This document shows positions 46,870 through 60,539 of a DNA stretch of 64,000 nt, one piece after another. A program made the translations under genes and the position numbers. Each line of letters opens with the position of its first letter. The first letter of the stretch is position 1. Source of the DNA: Luscinia megarhynchos (lineage: Eukaryota; Chordata; Aves; Passeriformes; Turdidae); NCBI GenBank assembly GCA_034336665.1, contig JAPFBE010000002.1, positions 15,974,906 to 16,038,905 on the forward strand, in the 5' to 3' direction. The notes beneath the pieces were generated by a model. The model did no database searches. It was not told the DNA's origin and saw only the letters and a list, made by a program, of their open reading frames with translations.

Positions 46870-49800
46870 GAGTGAGGCCAGAGGGCTGGTAAAAGTGTTA
46901 CTTTCTTCTGTGCACTGGAATGAGTCACAGCTCCATAAAGCCAGTCTCATGTTCCAGTGCAGGAACTTAAATGCCAGGAGTCGAAAATAAGTGAACAACC
47001 ATGCTCAATGTGGGTTTCAGGCAAGCCAGGGGAGGGCAAAGGAGAAGAAAGAAAACAGAAATACTCTTTTCCAGCACTGGAATAATTTTCCAAATTTTAT
47101 GTCAACACCCTCTCTCTCTCAGCAATATTTCAACTCTATCTAGATTTTGATATTCCTCAAGTAGGCATTTATTGAGTCATCCTTACTGAGTAAGGACGTG
47201 CATTGGATGGTGCTGCTGAGGAAATAGGAGTGAAGTAACAAACAAGGGAGAGCAGGGTTCTGTGGGCTCTCCAAGGGGAGTTTGGGCTCTTTCATTAAAA
47301 TACAGCAGAACCTTGCACTTCTTGAACTATTTTCCTGTCTTATGCTAAAACCTACTACTGCAAATATCTTTGCAAACAATCCTCTGGAAAAAAAAAAAAA
47401 CTTATGTGACTTGGTACCTTTGATAACAAACTAATAAAAAATCTGTAATGTGGCACATAAAATCCATTTTTACAGGGGCTGTGAGCTCAGCCCATGGGAC
47501 CACTACATGCAAAACTCAAGAAAGACTCTATAAAGATCTTCTTTCTCTAGAAAGAAATAGAAATAGCTATAAAGCTACTTCTGTTTTGGGGCATATGTCA
47601 AAATGACACCAGTTCTGGAAGACGCGGTGGCAAACCAGCAATTAACATTTCCCTTTTCATTTGATGTCACTTAAGCATGGAATACATACAGTATAATGAA
47701 AATAATTGTCTCCTAATAGGACTTTCAAAAGTACATTATAGCACACTGCCCTTATTTTAGAAAACTATGTCCTTGTAGATAAGAAATGTCAATTAAAATG
47801 TAACCTTTGTGGAGGACAGTTTTATATGCAAATTAGAAAAAAAACAACAAAACATTTCTGGGTTTTGTTGTTTGGGCGTTTTTTCACCCACAGACATAAG
47901 TGGTAAAGGAAAAGTAATGTGCAGGAACTGAACCAGCATATTGTATCAGCACAGTAAATAACATCATAATGACTCTGTTATCTTATCATAGTGGTGCATA
48001 GTTTTGTATGCAACGGTTACCTCAAACATAGTCAACTATCTGCAATGAAGAGCATTTATTTAGGAAATGCAAGAATAATTTTATATTATTTTGTTATTAC
48101 AATTGATTTTCAAAATAACATCATAGGTTTACACAAATCTGAGTTAATGGATGCTTCCTTTCACCGACTTATTGCTTGCTGCTTGTATATTGGATGTCAC
48201 ACAAGACTTTCTAAAATATGACAGGGAACGTGGGCAGAATGAGATGGAGACAGAATTGCACACTTCCTCATGCCAATGTCACAGGCCAGTAACAGAGGGC
48301 AAGAGGGAGCTCATGCAGCTGCCCTGGTGACATACTTCACAACTGGATAGTTTTACAATAATTTGATTTCTGACCCAGCCAGGAAAACACCTTCCTAAGA
48401 TTGCCCATTGTCTTGGGCACTCTGGGAAATTAAACTCTGAATCTATGTAGACACAGGAGAACAGAACTGAAAATTATTTTCACAGCCTTTACACTCTAAA
48501 AGAAGTAGTAATTGCTCTTAATGTAGTCTAAAAAACCTACAATTGAATAACCTGTGTGGTAACAGCATGAAAATGTGGCTGAAAATGAACCCTATATTTG
48601 TATTGGCCATATACAAGTAAAAGGCTTAAAGGAAGGAAAATTTTTCTCTTCCCATCACAATTCCATTTGAAAAAATTACTTCTCTAAACTTCTAATTTTA
48701 GCAGAACTTCTGCCTGAGATGTGCTGCTTTGCCCCTTTCTGAATTCCTGACACAATATAAATCAAACAAATTCAAGATAGCAAAGCCGGGAAAATCATTA
48801 TAATCGCAGAACCATCAAAAAGGTCAACAAGAAGGAGAACAACAATAGGATTCTGGTAACTGCTTGGGAAGAAACTATTCTTGCTGCAGTGAAACTCTCT
48901 GTTTTCATAACAACAAATTAAATACCAAGATAATTCCCTGGAGCCTTCAGCAGCGTGGCTGTGTGGCGGCAGCAGCAGCAGCCACCCCAGCACAATGCAC
49001 GGTGTCTTTAGGAAAACCCGCTGGCTGCTGAGCCACCGTGCAGCTCCACGGTGTTTGAAGTCACACTGGAGTCCAGCCTACCTTTCCTAAGCACTGCACT
49101 GCTACCCTTCCTCCCATTCCTGTTGTTTTCCCATCCCCTCTCTTCCTGTCCCCCGTCAGGAAGAGGTGTTTTAGAATCCATTCATAATATGAGGAGCTCA
49201 GTGTTGTTGGACTGGTGCAGGTGGCTGGAATGCTGATTCAACAGTTGGGAATGAGGGAGTTACAGCTGCAACTCTTTTTCAAGGTTTTATTTGCTTCTTG
49301 GTGCCTTATATGCACCCTAAAAATGTGTAATTGGTCAAGTGTAAGCTGTTCTCTTACGCTCAAATAGCACAGGAGATGGGTCAGCAAGGTAAGTGAGCTG
49401 CAAACATCCATTCTGGAGAAGGATGGCATTTGTATTTGCTTTGGCTGTTCAACCTTGGAGAATGAAAAATCAACACTAGTCTTTCTGAGACGCCCCCATT
49501 ATTCATCTACAAAATTCGATGTTCTGTATATCAAAGTGTTTCAATGATGTTTGCCAAGGATCTGTAGGTATCAAGGCAACTTTCTTAATACTTTGCACTG
49601 GGAACCTCAGATTTTCCTGACTAGTGTGCAAAAATGAGCATCATTTGTCAATTATGGGGTGAATAGAAGCTTTTACATTACTATGTCTATCCTTGTCTGA
49701 GCTACAGGCAGTAAAATAATTTATAAACATCCAGAGTCAGTGACAAGAAGAAAAATCACATTTACTAAAAAATCCCCTCAATTAAATGTCAGATAAAGAA

Positions 49801-52530
49801 CATGCTGCAGCAATGCAATCATTGGGGTACTTGGTCCCTGCCAACTGACAGGTTTAAAATGAGCATTCTTATGCAATGAACAGCTATAGAAGTTTCACTG
49901 GGTAATAAATACCCATGTGACAACAATAGTCAACTTTATCCTCCAAACCTGTTCACCACATAGCCTGAGGCTTGGTTTGTAAGGTCTAAAATATGTATGT
50001 TTGCTGTGTTGTTTCATGGCATTTTCAGGTAAATTCCTGCTACCTTACCTTGCAGACCAGGCCCAGTACCTCCAGTCCTTGCACTGAGGCATCTGGTTGA
50101 TGTAACTTCATGAGATTCACAGCACAATGAAATGAGGAGTCAGAGAGATGGTGAGAGAGAAGTTGTTCCTCCTCCTTCTCTGGACTCAGTTTCTTTCTTC
50201 CTCACTTTTCCATAAAGTAATCTCATGCTGACTGCCTCTGTCCTGGAGTCAGGCACTGCTGGGGCTTTCTGACCCACAATTAACTCTTTTGCAAATGAAA
50301 ATAAATTGAATTGATGGGGATTTTATAAAGATTCTTGTCTTCAAAATAAATTGTCACACCAACATCAAAATTAGGAATCAAGAACCCAAAAAGAAGAAAC
50401 TATTCTGAAAAACTGAACTTAATCTACATCAAATCTTAAACTCAAGCTCTTCCCTCAAAAGAGTCCAGAACTGATCTGCTTCTAGTCCAGAGCTTCTGAG
50501 TTAGAGAATCTTTTAAATTTTTCTCTGGATTTCCTTAGAGATATCGAGTGATGTATCAAATGCATAGATAATTGTCCTGTGAATTTACTGTTAATAATAC
50601 TTTCTATTTCAAGCTGGATTTGAAAAGAGGTGGGAAAAAGCTAGTATTTAATTTCCTACCAGTTCTTTGCTGTTGGAGACCACTATCATGTCCAATCATA
50701 ATTTTCTGACCTCATATTTTATTCCTTTCAGCAGTAAAAGAAAATGCTGCAGACTCAGATTCAAGAAAGCCTGTTCTGGCTCAATGTGTGTCCTGTTTTG
50801 TAGCACAGACTCTAAAATCCACTTTAAAACAGTTCCTTTTTTTCTGATGATCCTCTGAGCTACAATTGCAAACACAACCATGAGTCAAGACTTCACTCAG
50901 TTTCAGAAAGGAGAGCTGTGAATGGCTGAATGTCAAGCTCTCTGGATGTTTGCATGCTTCAAATGTCACACACTGGATTTTGCTTCACTTGATGTGAAAT
51001 TGTAGGGTGGAAAAGGCTGGTGAGAATATCACAGAGATATGGAATGAATCCACTGAAAAACTGAAAAAGCTGCTGAGAACCCTTATTTTCATTTTGGTTG
51101 TCTAGAATATAATATAATGAAAGCAGCATTCCTGTTCATGAAGCAACCTCTGCCCTTACTTTTGCTAAATTCCTGCCAGGAGTAAGTGTTCTTGGAATGG
51201 TGGGGAAATATACAATGAACCAAAGATGCAAACAGTAGATATTGTCAGCAATAATGGGATGAAAACAATTCCCAGGCCATTATCTTTACATAAATTAGAT
51301 GCTAGCCTTTTGGTGCAAGGTATCTTAATTTTTCCTAAGTTCTAACACATACATTTGCAGAGGTCTGCTTGCCAGTGGCCAGATCAACGTAGTTACAAAG
51401 GAACGGTTTTATTTAAAAGGAAAAACAAGTTTGTTCTCTCCAGGAAAACATCCTCCTCCACTTCCAGGGATTTACAACACATTAAGGAGACCATAATCAC
51501 CAGAACTCTGTTAAAACCATTTGTCTGAAGTTACCAAACAGTAGGATGCACAACAGGACAGAGAAAAGCTTTTATTTCAGGCTGATCCAGATAGGGGTGG
51601 CAGAGGAAAGCAAACCAAATCTGTTCGTGTTTTCATTATTGATAAAGTTCTCTGAAAATCACCTCACCATGACTGTCAAATCTGTAGAGAAGACCCAGTG
51701 TGAAAATGGAGGGTAGAAAGTCTAGCCCTGTTGAATGCAACCACAAGAACACAACAGCTTTTCTTTAGTCCTTTGTCTTTGCATATTACAAAGGACATTG
51801 TTAATTCATCTTTCAAATGTCCCTTGACTTTACAGAAAGCATTTACACCTGATATTAGTTTTGCTTTGTGGAAGTGAAATGCTAAACTTAGAATCACCAT
51901 TTAATCATATGTTTCCTGTGCATTCCACCTGAGCACTGTTGAGGCAAGCTTTCCTTCTAATTACAGAGGTGAGCAGAAGAACCAGTGATTAAAATAAGAT
52001 CAGCTTTTCCTTAAATACCATCGTACTTCAGGAGAGTGATCAAAGTCAGTGGTTGCTTTCAGAGATATGCTAATTTACAGCACACAAACTTCTTAAATGG
52101 AGAAGAGTGACCCTTCTTTTCTTGCTTAGATTAAAAAAAAAAAGAAAAACCCAAACCAAACAGTTGAGTCTACTGAGCAATCCTTCTATTAAAAAACCTC
52201 TGTCTTCCTTTCAGGTTAAGAGGGGACTCAAATAAGGCTAAAGCATTTGCCAAAAAGCCTCAGGGAAGATTGTGTTCTGTCCATAATTTTGTTGTCACAA
52301 TACCACCCATTGATTTTTTTTTCTTTAATTTTCTTTTAATTTGTTTTTGAGTAAGAAGAAGGAGATTTTTGTGGCATTCTTGGTTAGTGCTTGAAAAGCA
52401 CTTTTAGGTCCATGGTGAAATAATGTGTGACATACATGCATACATGGTGCATGAGCACAGGTTCATATAAAGTGTTACACATAATCATTTTTGTTTCCTT
52501 CTAGTCCCTGGTGGCTTGTGAAGCACGATT
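46870..52530. other. Non-coding stretch with minor features only
   Basis: No gene or dispersed repeat recognised. Minor features are a 13-nt A run at 47388-47400, a CAG-rich patch near 48968-48981 that gives a leucine-rich minus-strand frame, and a pyrimidine-rich tract at about 49100-49160. Most of it is AT-rich with very few CpGs. Confidence 0.5.
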
Positions 52531-52539
52531 ACAGCATCT

Positions 52540-52551
52540 GAAACCGAAACC
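52540..52551 (+). promoter_or_regulatory. ISRE-like motif
   Basis: GAAACCGAAACC matches the interferon-stimulated response element core (GAAANNGAAAC) bound by IRF-family factors, and a third GAAAC-like word (caaac) follows. A single 12-base match in 64 kb is compatible with chance. No promoter is recognised nearby, so this is a motif match only. Confidence 0.3.
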
Positions 52552-52559
52552 AAACCCAG

Positions 52560-53763
52560 AATAATTTGTCAGACGTACAAAGGGTTCTAGTAACTCTCTG
52601 ATAAGAGTTATGTGTCGTTTAGGAGAAGCTGAATGAAGCACAAGGCCCAAGTGCTCCTCAGGGCACCTGGACAAGCTGATGCCTGGGAAGGAGTTCACAG
52701 CCTATCCTGCCGTGGGCTCTGCCCTGTGAGAATGCTGGAACTGGATCAGAAAAGGCTCCCTCTAAGTAGGGAAAATGGGAAATGGCCCCTTGTGAGCTAT
52801 CTTGTTCTTTATCTGGGGACAGGTATATCTCTGCATCCCTGTGCAGGCATAGCTCTGTATCTTCAGCATCAGTCACACCAACCTACAGTGGAGCTTTGCT
52901 GTGTGCCAACACGAGCACATTTTCATGGTAGCTGCAAGAGAGGGCAGCAAAGCCTTCCTCCAAAGCAGCATGCTGACAGAAAAGCAGCTCTTTAAAATAC
53001 CTGTTAAGCTGTGAGCTGTTTAGGCTTCTGATTAAATGTAAAAATATTCAGGGCTTATCTGCTCTGTAGGCCACAGAAGTGGAGTGTCACTGGTTGTTTT
53101 TCTTTGGTAGTAAGTGATCCTATTGATGATTATGTGAAGGCATCCTGTAGTTTAGAATCAGAGTGCCCAGCAATTGAGTTCAGATCTGAAACAGACTGTT
53201 TTAGCTATCCAAAAAATAATGGTAGGATGGGCTTGAACCATTTCTTGTGGCCAGGACACTCTGAACTCACTTTGACTCAGTACAGGTGTTGAAATCACTA
53301 CAGGATTATCCCTGGAGGTGGATAATCCTTTAAAGGTTCAGAGCTTTGGGTTAGATAAAAATCTAAACATTTGGATGTTTATCTGAAACCTTATCTCAGT
53401 TATCTAAACTCCTGGAGGCTGAACACCCATCAGGTCCACAGCTACAAATAAAAAAGTAGTAGGGTCTCTTGTTTCTACAGCCTTATAGCCTGATCCTGAC
53501 ATCTCTGAATAAACAAAACCTCACCTTGATATCTGCTTGCCTTTGAGCTGGGGTATTGGGAATGGGAAGTTACCTTCAGCTAAAACTGACCACAAACATT
53601 ATCTGATGGGGGTGGAGGAGGAAGTTTTGGTTACAAAATATAGGATTGCATTTTTCTCATGAAAGTCACTCATAGCAATTTTTTTTAAAATTTTCACTGG
53701 GTATCTGCACACTTGAAAATTGCTAAAAAATCTTTGGCAATTTTCCTTTATTTTCTCACCCAC

Positions 53764-53764
<1 letters not shown>
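52560..53764. other. Non-coding stretch, nothing recognised
   Basis: A 120-codon plus-strand frame at 52633-52995 shows no domain. No repeats recognised before the A-rich tract. Confidence 0.5.
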
Positions 53765-53797
<33 letters not shown>

Positions 53798-53812
53798 AAA
53801 AAAAAGAAAAAA
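53765..53812. repeat. Long A-rich tract, 48 nt
   Basis: Thirty-one A, then G, nine A, G, and six A. It is the longest A-rich homopolymer-type tract in the window. The two G interruptions suggest a decaying poly(A) or an A-rich microsatellite. No retrocopy was identified upstream. Confidence 0.97.
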
Positions 53813-56245
53813 CCCCTCCATATTTAAAATAATGAAGTGCTATGGTGTTAAGTCCACACTGGCATTTTGAGTCAGGCCACCTCAGACAAGGCTGCCTGCT
53901 GTGGTGTCTCACAAGAAGCATAAGACAGTGAGTGTGAAACACGGACAATCCAGTTCACAGCACTGGATTATGTCAGTGCAGAGATATTTTGCTTTTCTAC
54001 CATGGTACCCCATATTTTTCCATTTTGCACCAAATGTTTTATTCCTTGCAGTCATTTCAATCAACAAAACAATTTTGCTAGGTGGAGAAAAATTAAAAAT
54101 TATGTCTATTAAAATGTGTGAGAGTATAATTTTTTTAAGAGATGGGAGGGTAAGGGGAAAGTTTGAGTAATTACTCCAATTCTTTGCTGACATTCCCATG
54201 TTATTTTGTTGTAGGATGCATCCCAGGCTGTATCAGAGGTATATGTGTGAAGGAACTGGGCACATGCTGGATATTTAGTGTGCCCAGACCCTTTCACAGA
54301 GTTAGGACCACTGCTTTCTCCTCAAGGCTTGCTGAAACCAGAAGTGCTGCTAGCTCCCAGTTCCCACACCTACATGGAAAGAAAAGGTGCCACAAAGGAA
54401 GAAATGGAAAAAGGAGAGAGGAAATTCATCTGGTGAGACAGTGGCTAGAAATATGGTAGATTCAGGTTCAGTTTTCTATTCCCCCACAACTTCTCTGTTT
54501 CACCTTAGAGTGCTCCATTTGTCTGTGTTTTCCCTGTTGACTGTAGAGGCTAACACTTAAGGGGTATTTCAAAGACAAACACTAAAAACCCCACAAAATC
54601 ACTCAGTTTAACACAGTGACAGGAGATGCTCAGGGAACAGACAAGAAACTGGGCTGCACTACTTTTTGGCAAACACATACAGGCACTTTATCAAGGTCTG
54701 GCCCACTTGTCTATGCTGCTGTTCTTAAGCTGAGCCTTTTCCATGCCCCTAACACATGAGTATAATAGAGAATTAACATTGTTTTCCAGTATTTTAGAGG
54801 CTGGGAAGAGAATTCAAACACTTCCCCTTTCCTTTTCCTACCGATATGCCAGTTACAGTCCCAAGTTCAAAGGGCAATTCTGCTCATTTCTGTACTTTTG
54901 GAACCGTGTGTACAGCTGCCACACCACTCTTGTAACAACACTCTCACTTTGGTAATAAAAAATGCACTTGTTTGTTTGTTTTGGGACTACCAGTAGAGTC
55001 ACAAGATTAATGGTCATTAATTAGAAAGATATTAGTATGACTCTTCTTTGGTACAGCAATTCCAAGTTGATATCTGGAGACAAAGTGCTATTCAGAGTTT
55101 CACGGAATAATTATTTTCTCCTGTCCATGGCACAGTTGTCTCTTTTTGGCAGTGAAAAGAGCTTGTATGAAAAGGGAGGGAATGATTTACTTTGTATTAT
55201 TACATTCTGTGTCTCAGGAGAATCATTATTCCACTTATGAAGAAAACTATTTCCATTCTCATGGCATTTTTCAAGCGTCATTGTGCTTTGAAAACTTATT
55301 TTCTGTAAAGCTTCCTTTTTAGAGCAATACACTTGTTTTCCCTGGTTAACTACCTTTTATATGTACAGATGTTGTTTCTCATCAATGTTTTAGGCTTCAA
55401 ATAAAAATGCTAATTTAGTTCATGCAGAAAGACAGGACTTTTCTTTTTTTTTTTTTTCTGGGTAGCTGTGGTATCACCAAGATGATTTCAAGTAGGTCAG
55501 TAAAATGTTTTATTTTATGAAAGACATTTCTTTCTCAGTTCTGTTGCTTGTGAGCATTGCTCTGAAAATCCTACCCCCTGCTGAGGCTACTCAGAAATCA
55601 GAACTTTTCTTTCAGAGTGGCAGAGGAGAGGGTTTTTTTTGCAGGGGGTGGAGAGGGGAAAAGAATGACATAAGAGAAAATGCATCTCAGTGACTCATGA
55701 ATCCAAGCAATCTGCCCACCTGCTCCTCAGTGTGCCCTGGGTTGTCCCAGCAGTGCTGGTGTGTGTTGCAGGAGTGGGAGAGGGATGGGGAGCATGCACC
55801 ACCCCTCAGAGGCTCACATTCCTCAACTGCAAACACATCTGGGCTCCCTCTCCCGCTTCATTCCCTCGCCCACATCGCTCTGGGGGAAATTCTTTCAGGA
55901 TGCTTCCTGTTTTTCACTTAATCCTCTCTCATCTTTAAATTCCATTAAACTGGGCACTACGAAAGCTTCCAATGATTTACTAATTGAGATTTTTTTTTTG
56001 TGGGACTACTCAATACTTGCAGCAAGCGTTCGCCAGCCTTGTCGACACCTAAATTTTTTGGCTGAGGTTTCTCAGCACAGTGGTAAGCAGTGCTGGGTCT
56101 TGCCCACCTTATGCATCACCACTGAAGCACTGACTCAGTTCCAGGCAGGTTTTAGCCTCCCAGACCTGTAAAAGTCAGTTGTATTTGTCTCAGTGAAGGT
56201 GTCATTTACAGTCACCTGCCACAGAGCAAGGAGCATGTACCTTGT
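53813..56245. other. Non-coding stretch, nothing recognised
   Basis: A (TTTG)-type run at about 54966-54980 and a T run at 55444-55457 are the only low-complexity features. The region near 55.69-56.17 kb is open in several plus-strand frames at once, which reflects composition. No family recognised. Confidence 0.5.
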
Positions 56246-56247
56246 TA

Positions 56248-56541
56248 CTCTGGAGGACCACAAAGATGCTGAGAGGGCCAGAGCATCTCTCCTATGAAGA
56301 CAGACTGAGAGAGCTGGTATTGTTCAAGAGGTCCAGCTTAGATGAGGTATTCAGAAGAAATTCTTTACTTGGAGGATGGTGATGCACTGGAACAGGTTGT
56401 CCAGAGAAGCTGTGGATGCTCCATTCTTGGAAGTGTTCAAGGCCAGGTTGGATACAGCCCTGAGCAGCCTGATCTACTGGAAGGCAGGGGACTTGGAATC
56501 TGTGAGGTGCCTTCCAACCCAAAACATTCTATCATTCTATG
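56248..56541 (+). mobile_element. CR1 LINE 3' end, sense, with internal deletion
   Basis: A well-preserved CR1 3' end. 'gagcatctctcctatgaaga' at 56281 and 'cagactgagagagctgg' at 56300 match the ORF2 'LSYEDRLREL' region. 'gatgcactggaacaggttgt' at 56380 and 'cttggaagtgttcaaggcca' at 56427 match the ORF2 C-terminus. The copy ends with 'ccttccaacccaaaacattctatcattctatggg', which retains the family's terminal ATTCTATG-type direct repeat (56526-56540). Between about 56320 and 56355 the usual 'LFSLEKRRLRGDL...' coding stretch is missing, so the copy has an internal deletion. It is among the youngest-looking CR1 copies here. Confidence 0.93.
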
Positions 56542-56544
56542 GGA

Positions 56545-59500
56545 AAAAACTGGTTACTCTAGAAGAACAATTCACTAGTAGACAGGTATTTCTCTGAAAT
56601 TGTGTGCTGAGCCCTGAGGTGAGGGTTTGTGTGCATTTCACATTTTTCTTGGTTTTTTGCAGGAGATGTCTAGAGATATTCAACTGTGTGAAAATCTATA
56701 TAAACCCATATGTTCCCTAGAAACCATTAAGGGTACATATTGCTGAGCTTCAATTTGCTATAGCAGCTTCTACACACACCTCTCACATTCCATTTACAAG
56801 CAATAAAAATGAAAACTGGAAATGCCAAACATTTGCAGTGGCTGCCTTCCACAAACAATAACACCAACTCAGACACTTCCTAGAGATTATTTAAAGATGA
56901 CATATTTTCCAGTTAACTCAAAAAGAAAGCAATAGCAATTAAATATCCTGTAGATATTTCCCTGATAAGATGTGTTAAGAATTACTCAGCTATGTGCCAC
57001 AGCAACAAACAGCTTTCTCAGCTACAATCTGCCTGATAGAAATTCAGATGACCCAGGTATTGAACAGAGTATTGACCATCATTTCACAAATGGTCAAAGA
57101 TGTACTACACTCCTAACTTTACTAACAAAGCTGCTTGTGGCATCATTGTTACATTTAAATGGAGCTTGTTTCTATGGTCTATGAGGGAGAAAAACATTTT
57201 ATTCCATGATGGTAAATGAAGAGTAGGTAAAAGATGCATTCCCAGGTAGGAAACACATCAAACAGAAGACACTGTGGAGGAAACTGGAAGTACAGAGGGC
57301 AAGTGGACAGAGCAGAGTCTCAGAGCCAGTGACAGGGAGCTGCCAGTGTACACATACATGCATACATATACACACACAGCCCATTCTAAATACAGACAAG
57401 TTTTCTACCTTGTGCAGTTCATATGGACAGCAATCCCAGCTCAGTGGATGTTATTCAAAGTATTCCACCACCCCCTGAAAAAAACAATAGGTTTTTTCTG
57501 CTGTGTCAAGACAGGCAAACTGGTTCAAAGCACTTAAGCCAGCAAACATGTCTGCAATGCAGCCCAGCCTAAAGGCAGCAACAGACTAATCATTTAATAA
57601 GGCTGCTCCATCAGGCTTAATTTCAGCCCTTAAAATATCTTGTGTGATTGGACCTTTGGGTGAGACACATACATTATAGAAGTACATTATTTCTTAAACA
57701 GCAAATTCTTTGGGGCAGGAGCCCTGAGCTCCTACAGGTCTCTATTTGCAGAGGCCTCATTCAAGTATCCCTCCACTATTACAACCCAGAAGGCACAGTG
57801 GTCAGAGTGCATTTCAGTTGTTTAAAATGCTTTGGTTTTTACTGCTGAAGATGTAATCTTGCATTTCTTTTACTGACATGGTATCATACACATACAGCAA
57901 ATGGTACCAGCCAGCGAGCAAGCCCTGACTCAGAAGTGTGTACTGCAGTGGTGCCAGCATCAGCTGACAATAACGTGCTGTCAGAAACCTGGATTAGCCC
58001 TCAGACTAGGTGAAAAGAAAGGACTAAATGAAATCCACTGATAGTATCCCTGGCTCTGAGAATGGGAATGTGGAACAAAACATTGTAAACTAACTTAAGA
58101 AACTAGATGGAAAATGTAAGAAAGTGACAAGACACAGAAGTCTGAAGGAAAACTTCCAAGGATTGTGCAGTTCCTGACAGGGAGAGTTGTGAAACAAAAT
58201 AGTTGGTGTATTGTAGAAATGTGGCTCTAACATCTTAAACTCTAATTTTTCTCATCCAAAATTTATACATGTAAACCACAAACAGAGCACCTTTGTTCTA
58301 ACTCTGCAGATAGCCTGAAACCACCTGTGAGTTTCCTAATAGGGAGACATACTCTGAACCCCCCAAAAACATGTAAGTGATCAGGTCTTTGAATTACTTT
58401 GCTGCTGACAGCATTGGTAGAACCATGCAGCATTTTTCCCTAAAAACTCAAACTACAGCACCATCCTCAGCTACTCCCTGCACTGCTCCTGCAAAAACCT
58501 TAATCTCTCAGCCAAGGCTGTTTACAGGGCAACCTGGGGGATGCCACTTGCAGAGATGGACATGCTGCTGGGTTTTGCCACATGAAGGAAGAAGACCTTC
58601 TTCTTCATTGATCTTCCTGACAAGGCAACAAGCAGACAGGCTAGGATTGCAACTTTTCCTGCAGCCAGTCAGACAAAAATTCCCCCTCCTCCGATTGTGT
58701 GACATCTTGTCAGAAAAGCAAGAGATCATAAGCTGGAGGAGCCCCTGGGTGAGGCTCAGGCAGCTGCTCAGAGCCACTCTTGCCTTCCCTCTGTGAGTGC
58801 CTAGGTCACCCTATGTGGGTGCTGCTACCAGCTGCCAACCATGATCATGAGCTGTTTGTCTCACAGCTGTTTTGCCAGTTCAAAAGAGAGGTCTCCTGCA
58901 GCTCTCATTCCTAGGTAAATCCATCCTGCTGTCTGCACAAGTCCCAGAAGACTCAGGGGCTCAGTTCACTGTGAATTAGAAAGGCAAGAGAGTTGATTTT
59001 CTTTTGGATTCCTTACCACCAGCTATGAAAAACAAACCACCATTCAGCTCTTATCTGCCAAGCTCTGTATATGTGAATTTTGCTTCCTGTTATTGCAGCA
59101 ACGGTAGGGATGGAGAAATGCTCTTGATTTCCTTTTTGAGAAGAATTTTCTTTTCTAAACAATTGGTATTAAACAGAACAAAACAACCAAGAAACAGCAT
59201 GCTCATTTCACAGATTTCCAGTAATGTTAGAGCTCTGTACATTGTTTCAGCTCTTGCTGAGATGAAGCAATTGATTATGTTAATGTTAGCCAGCCATTTA
59301 ATTTGTTTAACTCAGGGACTTTCACTAACTTTCACTACAGGCTTCCTGAGCACTGAGAAACTGGCTCTGCTTGCAATAGCAAGGGTGGGCAAAGAATGAT
59401 GCTAGGGCTTTTGCCTGACTTCTAGGAAAATACCTGTGCCTGCTCAAGTGCATTTTCATGTGGGTGTGTGACTGTATTCACCAGCAGAGACTTAGGTGTG

Positions 59501-60535
59501 TTCTCCACTAGTGGCTTCTGACCAATCCCCACAGCCTGATGGAGGAGCATAGCTTGCAAGAATAACTAAGGTCCTGCAAATATAACAGTCAAACAAAAGA
59601 GACACTTCAGAAAAGGGCCACTCTAGGGTAAAGCTGCTGGGTGAGCTTCCCAGAGAGGGCACCTGACAGCAAAACAAAAGTTTCATTTGGAGCCTGGTGC
59701 AAAGCAGTCAAACTGAGCTGCTCACAGGTAGATCCCAAATAATCCCAGCAGGTTTCCCAGTGTGCCCATGCTCTGCTGCAGCCTGGTGGAGCTGAGCAAA
59801 CCAATAGTACAACCAGGACCACCTGCTTGCTCACTGTGGTCAGGACCTGGCTTACCCAGGAGACCACATAATCATACAGCCCATGCAACATCTAATGTAG
59901 GTCCATATGGAATACTGGACAAAAAACATAGGCATGACTGAGAGAGTGACACTAATTCAAAGGTTCTCAAAATTTGTACTTGTGAAGAAGGTCCCAACCC
60001 TGATGGATCCATCAGTGCAGGGCACTGGGTGGCCATGGGCTACTGGGGGAATGCAATGCACTCGTCTAAACGCAAAATCTTGAGGGCTTTCCCTTCGTGA
60101 GCTTATTTATGACAAATGAGGTGAGCAGAGCCAGTGAAGAAAACACCACTTCCTTGCACAGTAGGCATGCTTTGGGCAAGCCCAGCCTTATATGTCTCCC
60201 AAGACCTTGGGAGGTAGGAGTACAACATCCATGTCTTTCCTACAGTATCCTTCTTGCAGCTCCTCTTCCTGGTGCACGTACTGTTAGAGGAGCGGAGGAT
60301 GGAGAAGTACAGATTAGACAGACAGGACCATTGACATTACTCCCAAAAGACCAGATCCAGCCCTCTTGTTCCCTAAAGAACACTGGATCAGGGTACATGA
60401 GTCGCTTTCTGCAGCTACAGGTCAAGGAGGGACACAGGCTCTAGAGCCAGGCTGCCCAGCAACAGCCCAGTCTTTACAGCAGGATGATGAATTATTGGAG
60501 ACCTAAGTACATTGTGATGAGGTGGCATAACCATT
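56545..60535. other. Non-coding stretch, nothing recognised
   Basis: A short AC/AT-alternating run (acatacatgcatacatatacacacaca) sits at 57353-57378. The open frames at 58377-58796 plus (139 codons) and 59004-59399 plus (131 codons) have no recognisable domain or splice context. No dispersed repeat recognised. The 59.2-59.34 kb part is AT-rich with TAAT-type words but too weak to call. Confidence 0.5.
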
Positions 60536-60539
60536 ATCT

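Noticed and set aside
48772..48993. Signal-peptide-like N-terminus MLGWLLLLPPHSHAAEGS on the minus strand
   Set aside because: The first codon is TTG, not ATG, and the leucine run is simply the complement of a CAG repeat at 48968-48981.
53748..53948. Minus-strand frame with a run of phenylalanines
   Set aside because: The Phe run is the complement of the 48-nt A-rich tract.
58377..58796. 139-codon plus-strand frame
   Set aside because: No family resemblance, no convincing initiation or splice context, and an overlapping minus-strand frame of 89 codons.
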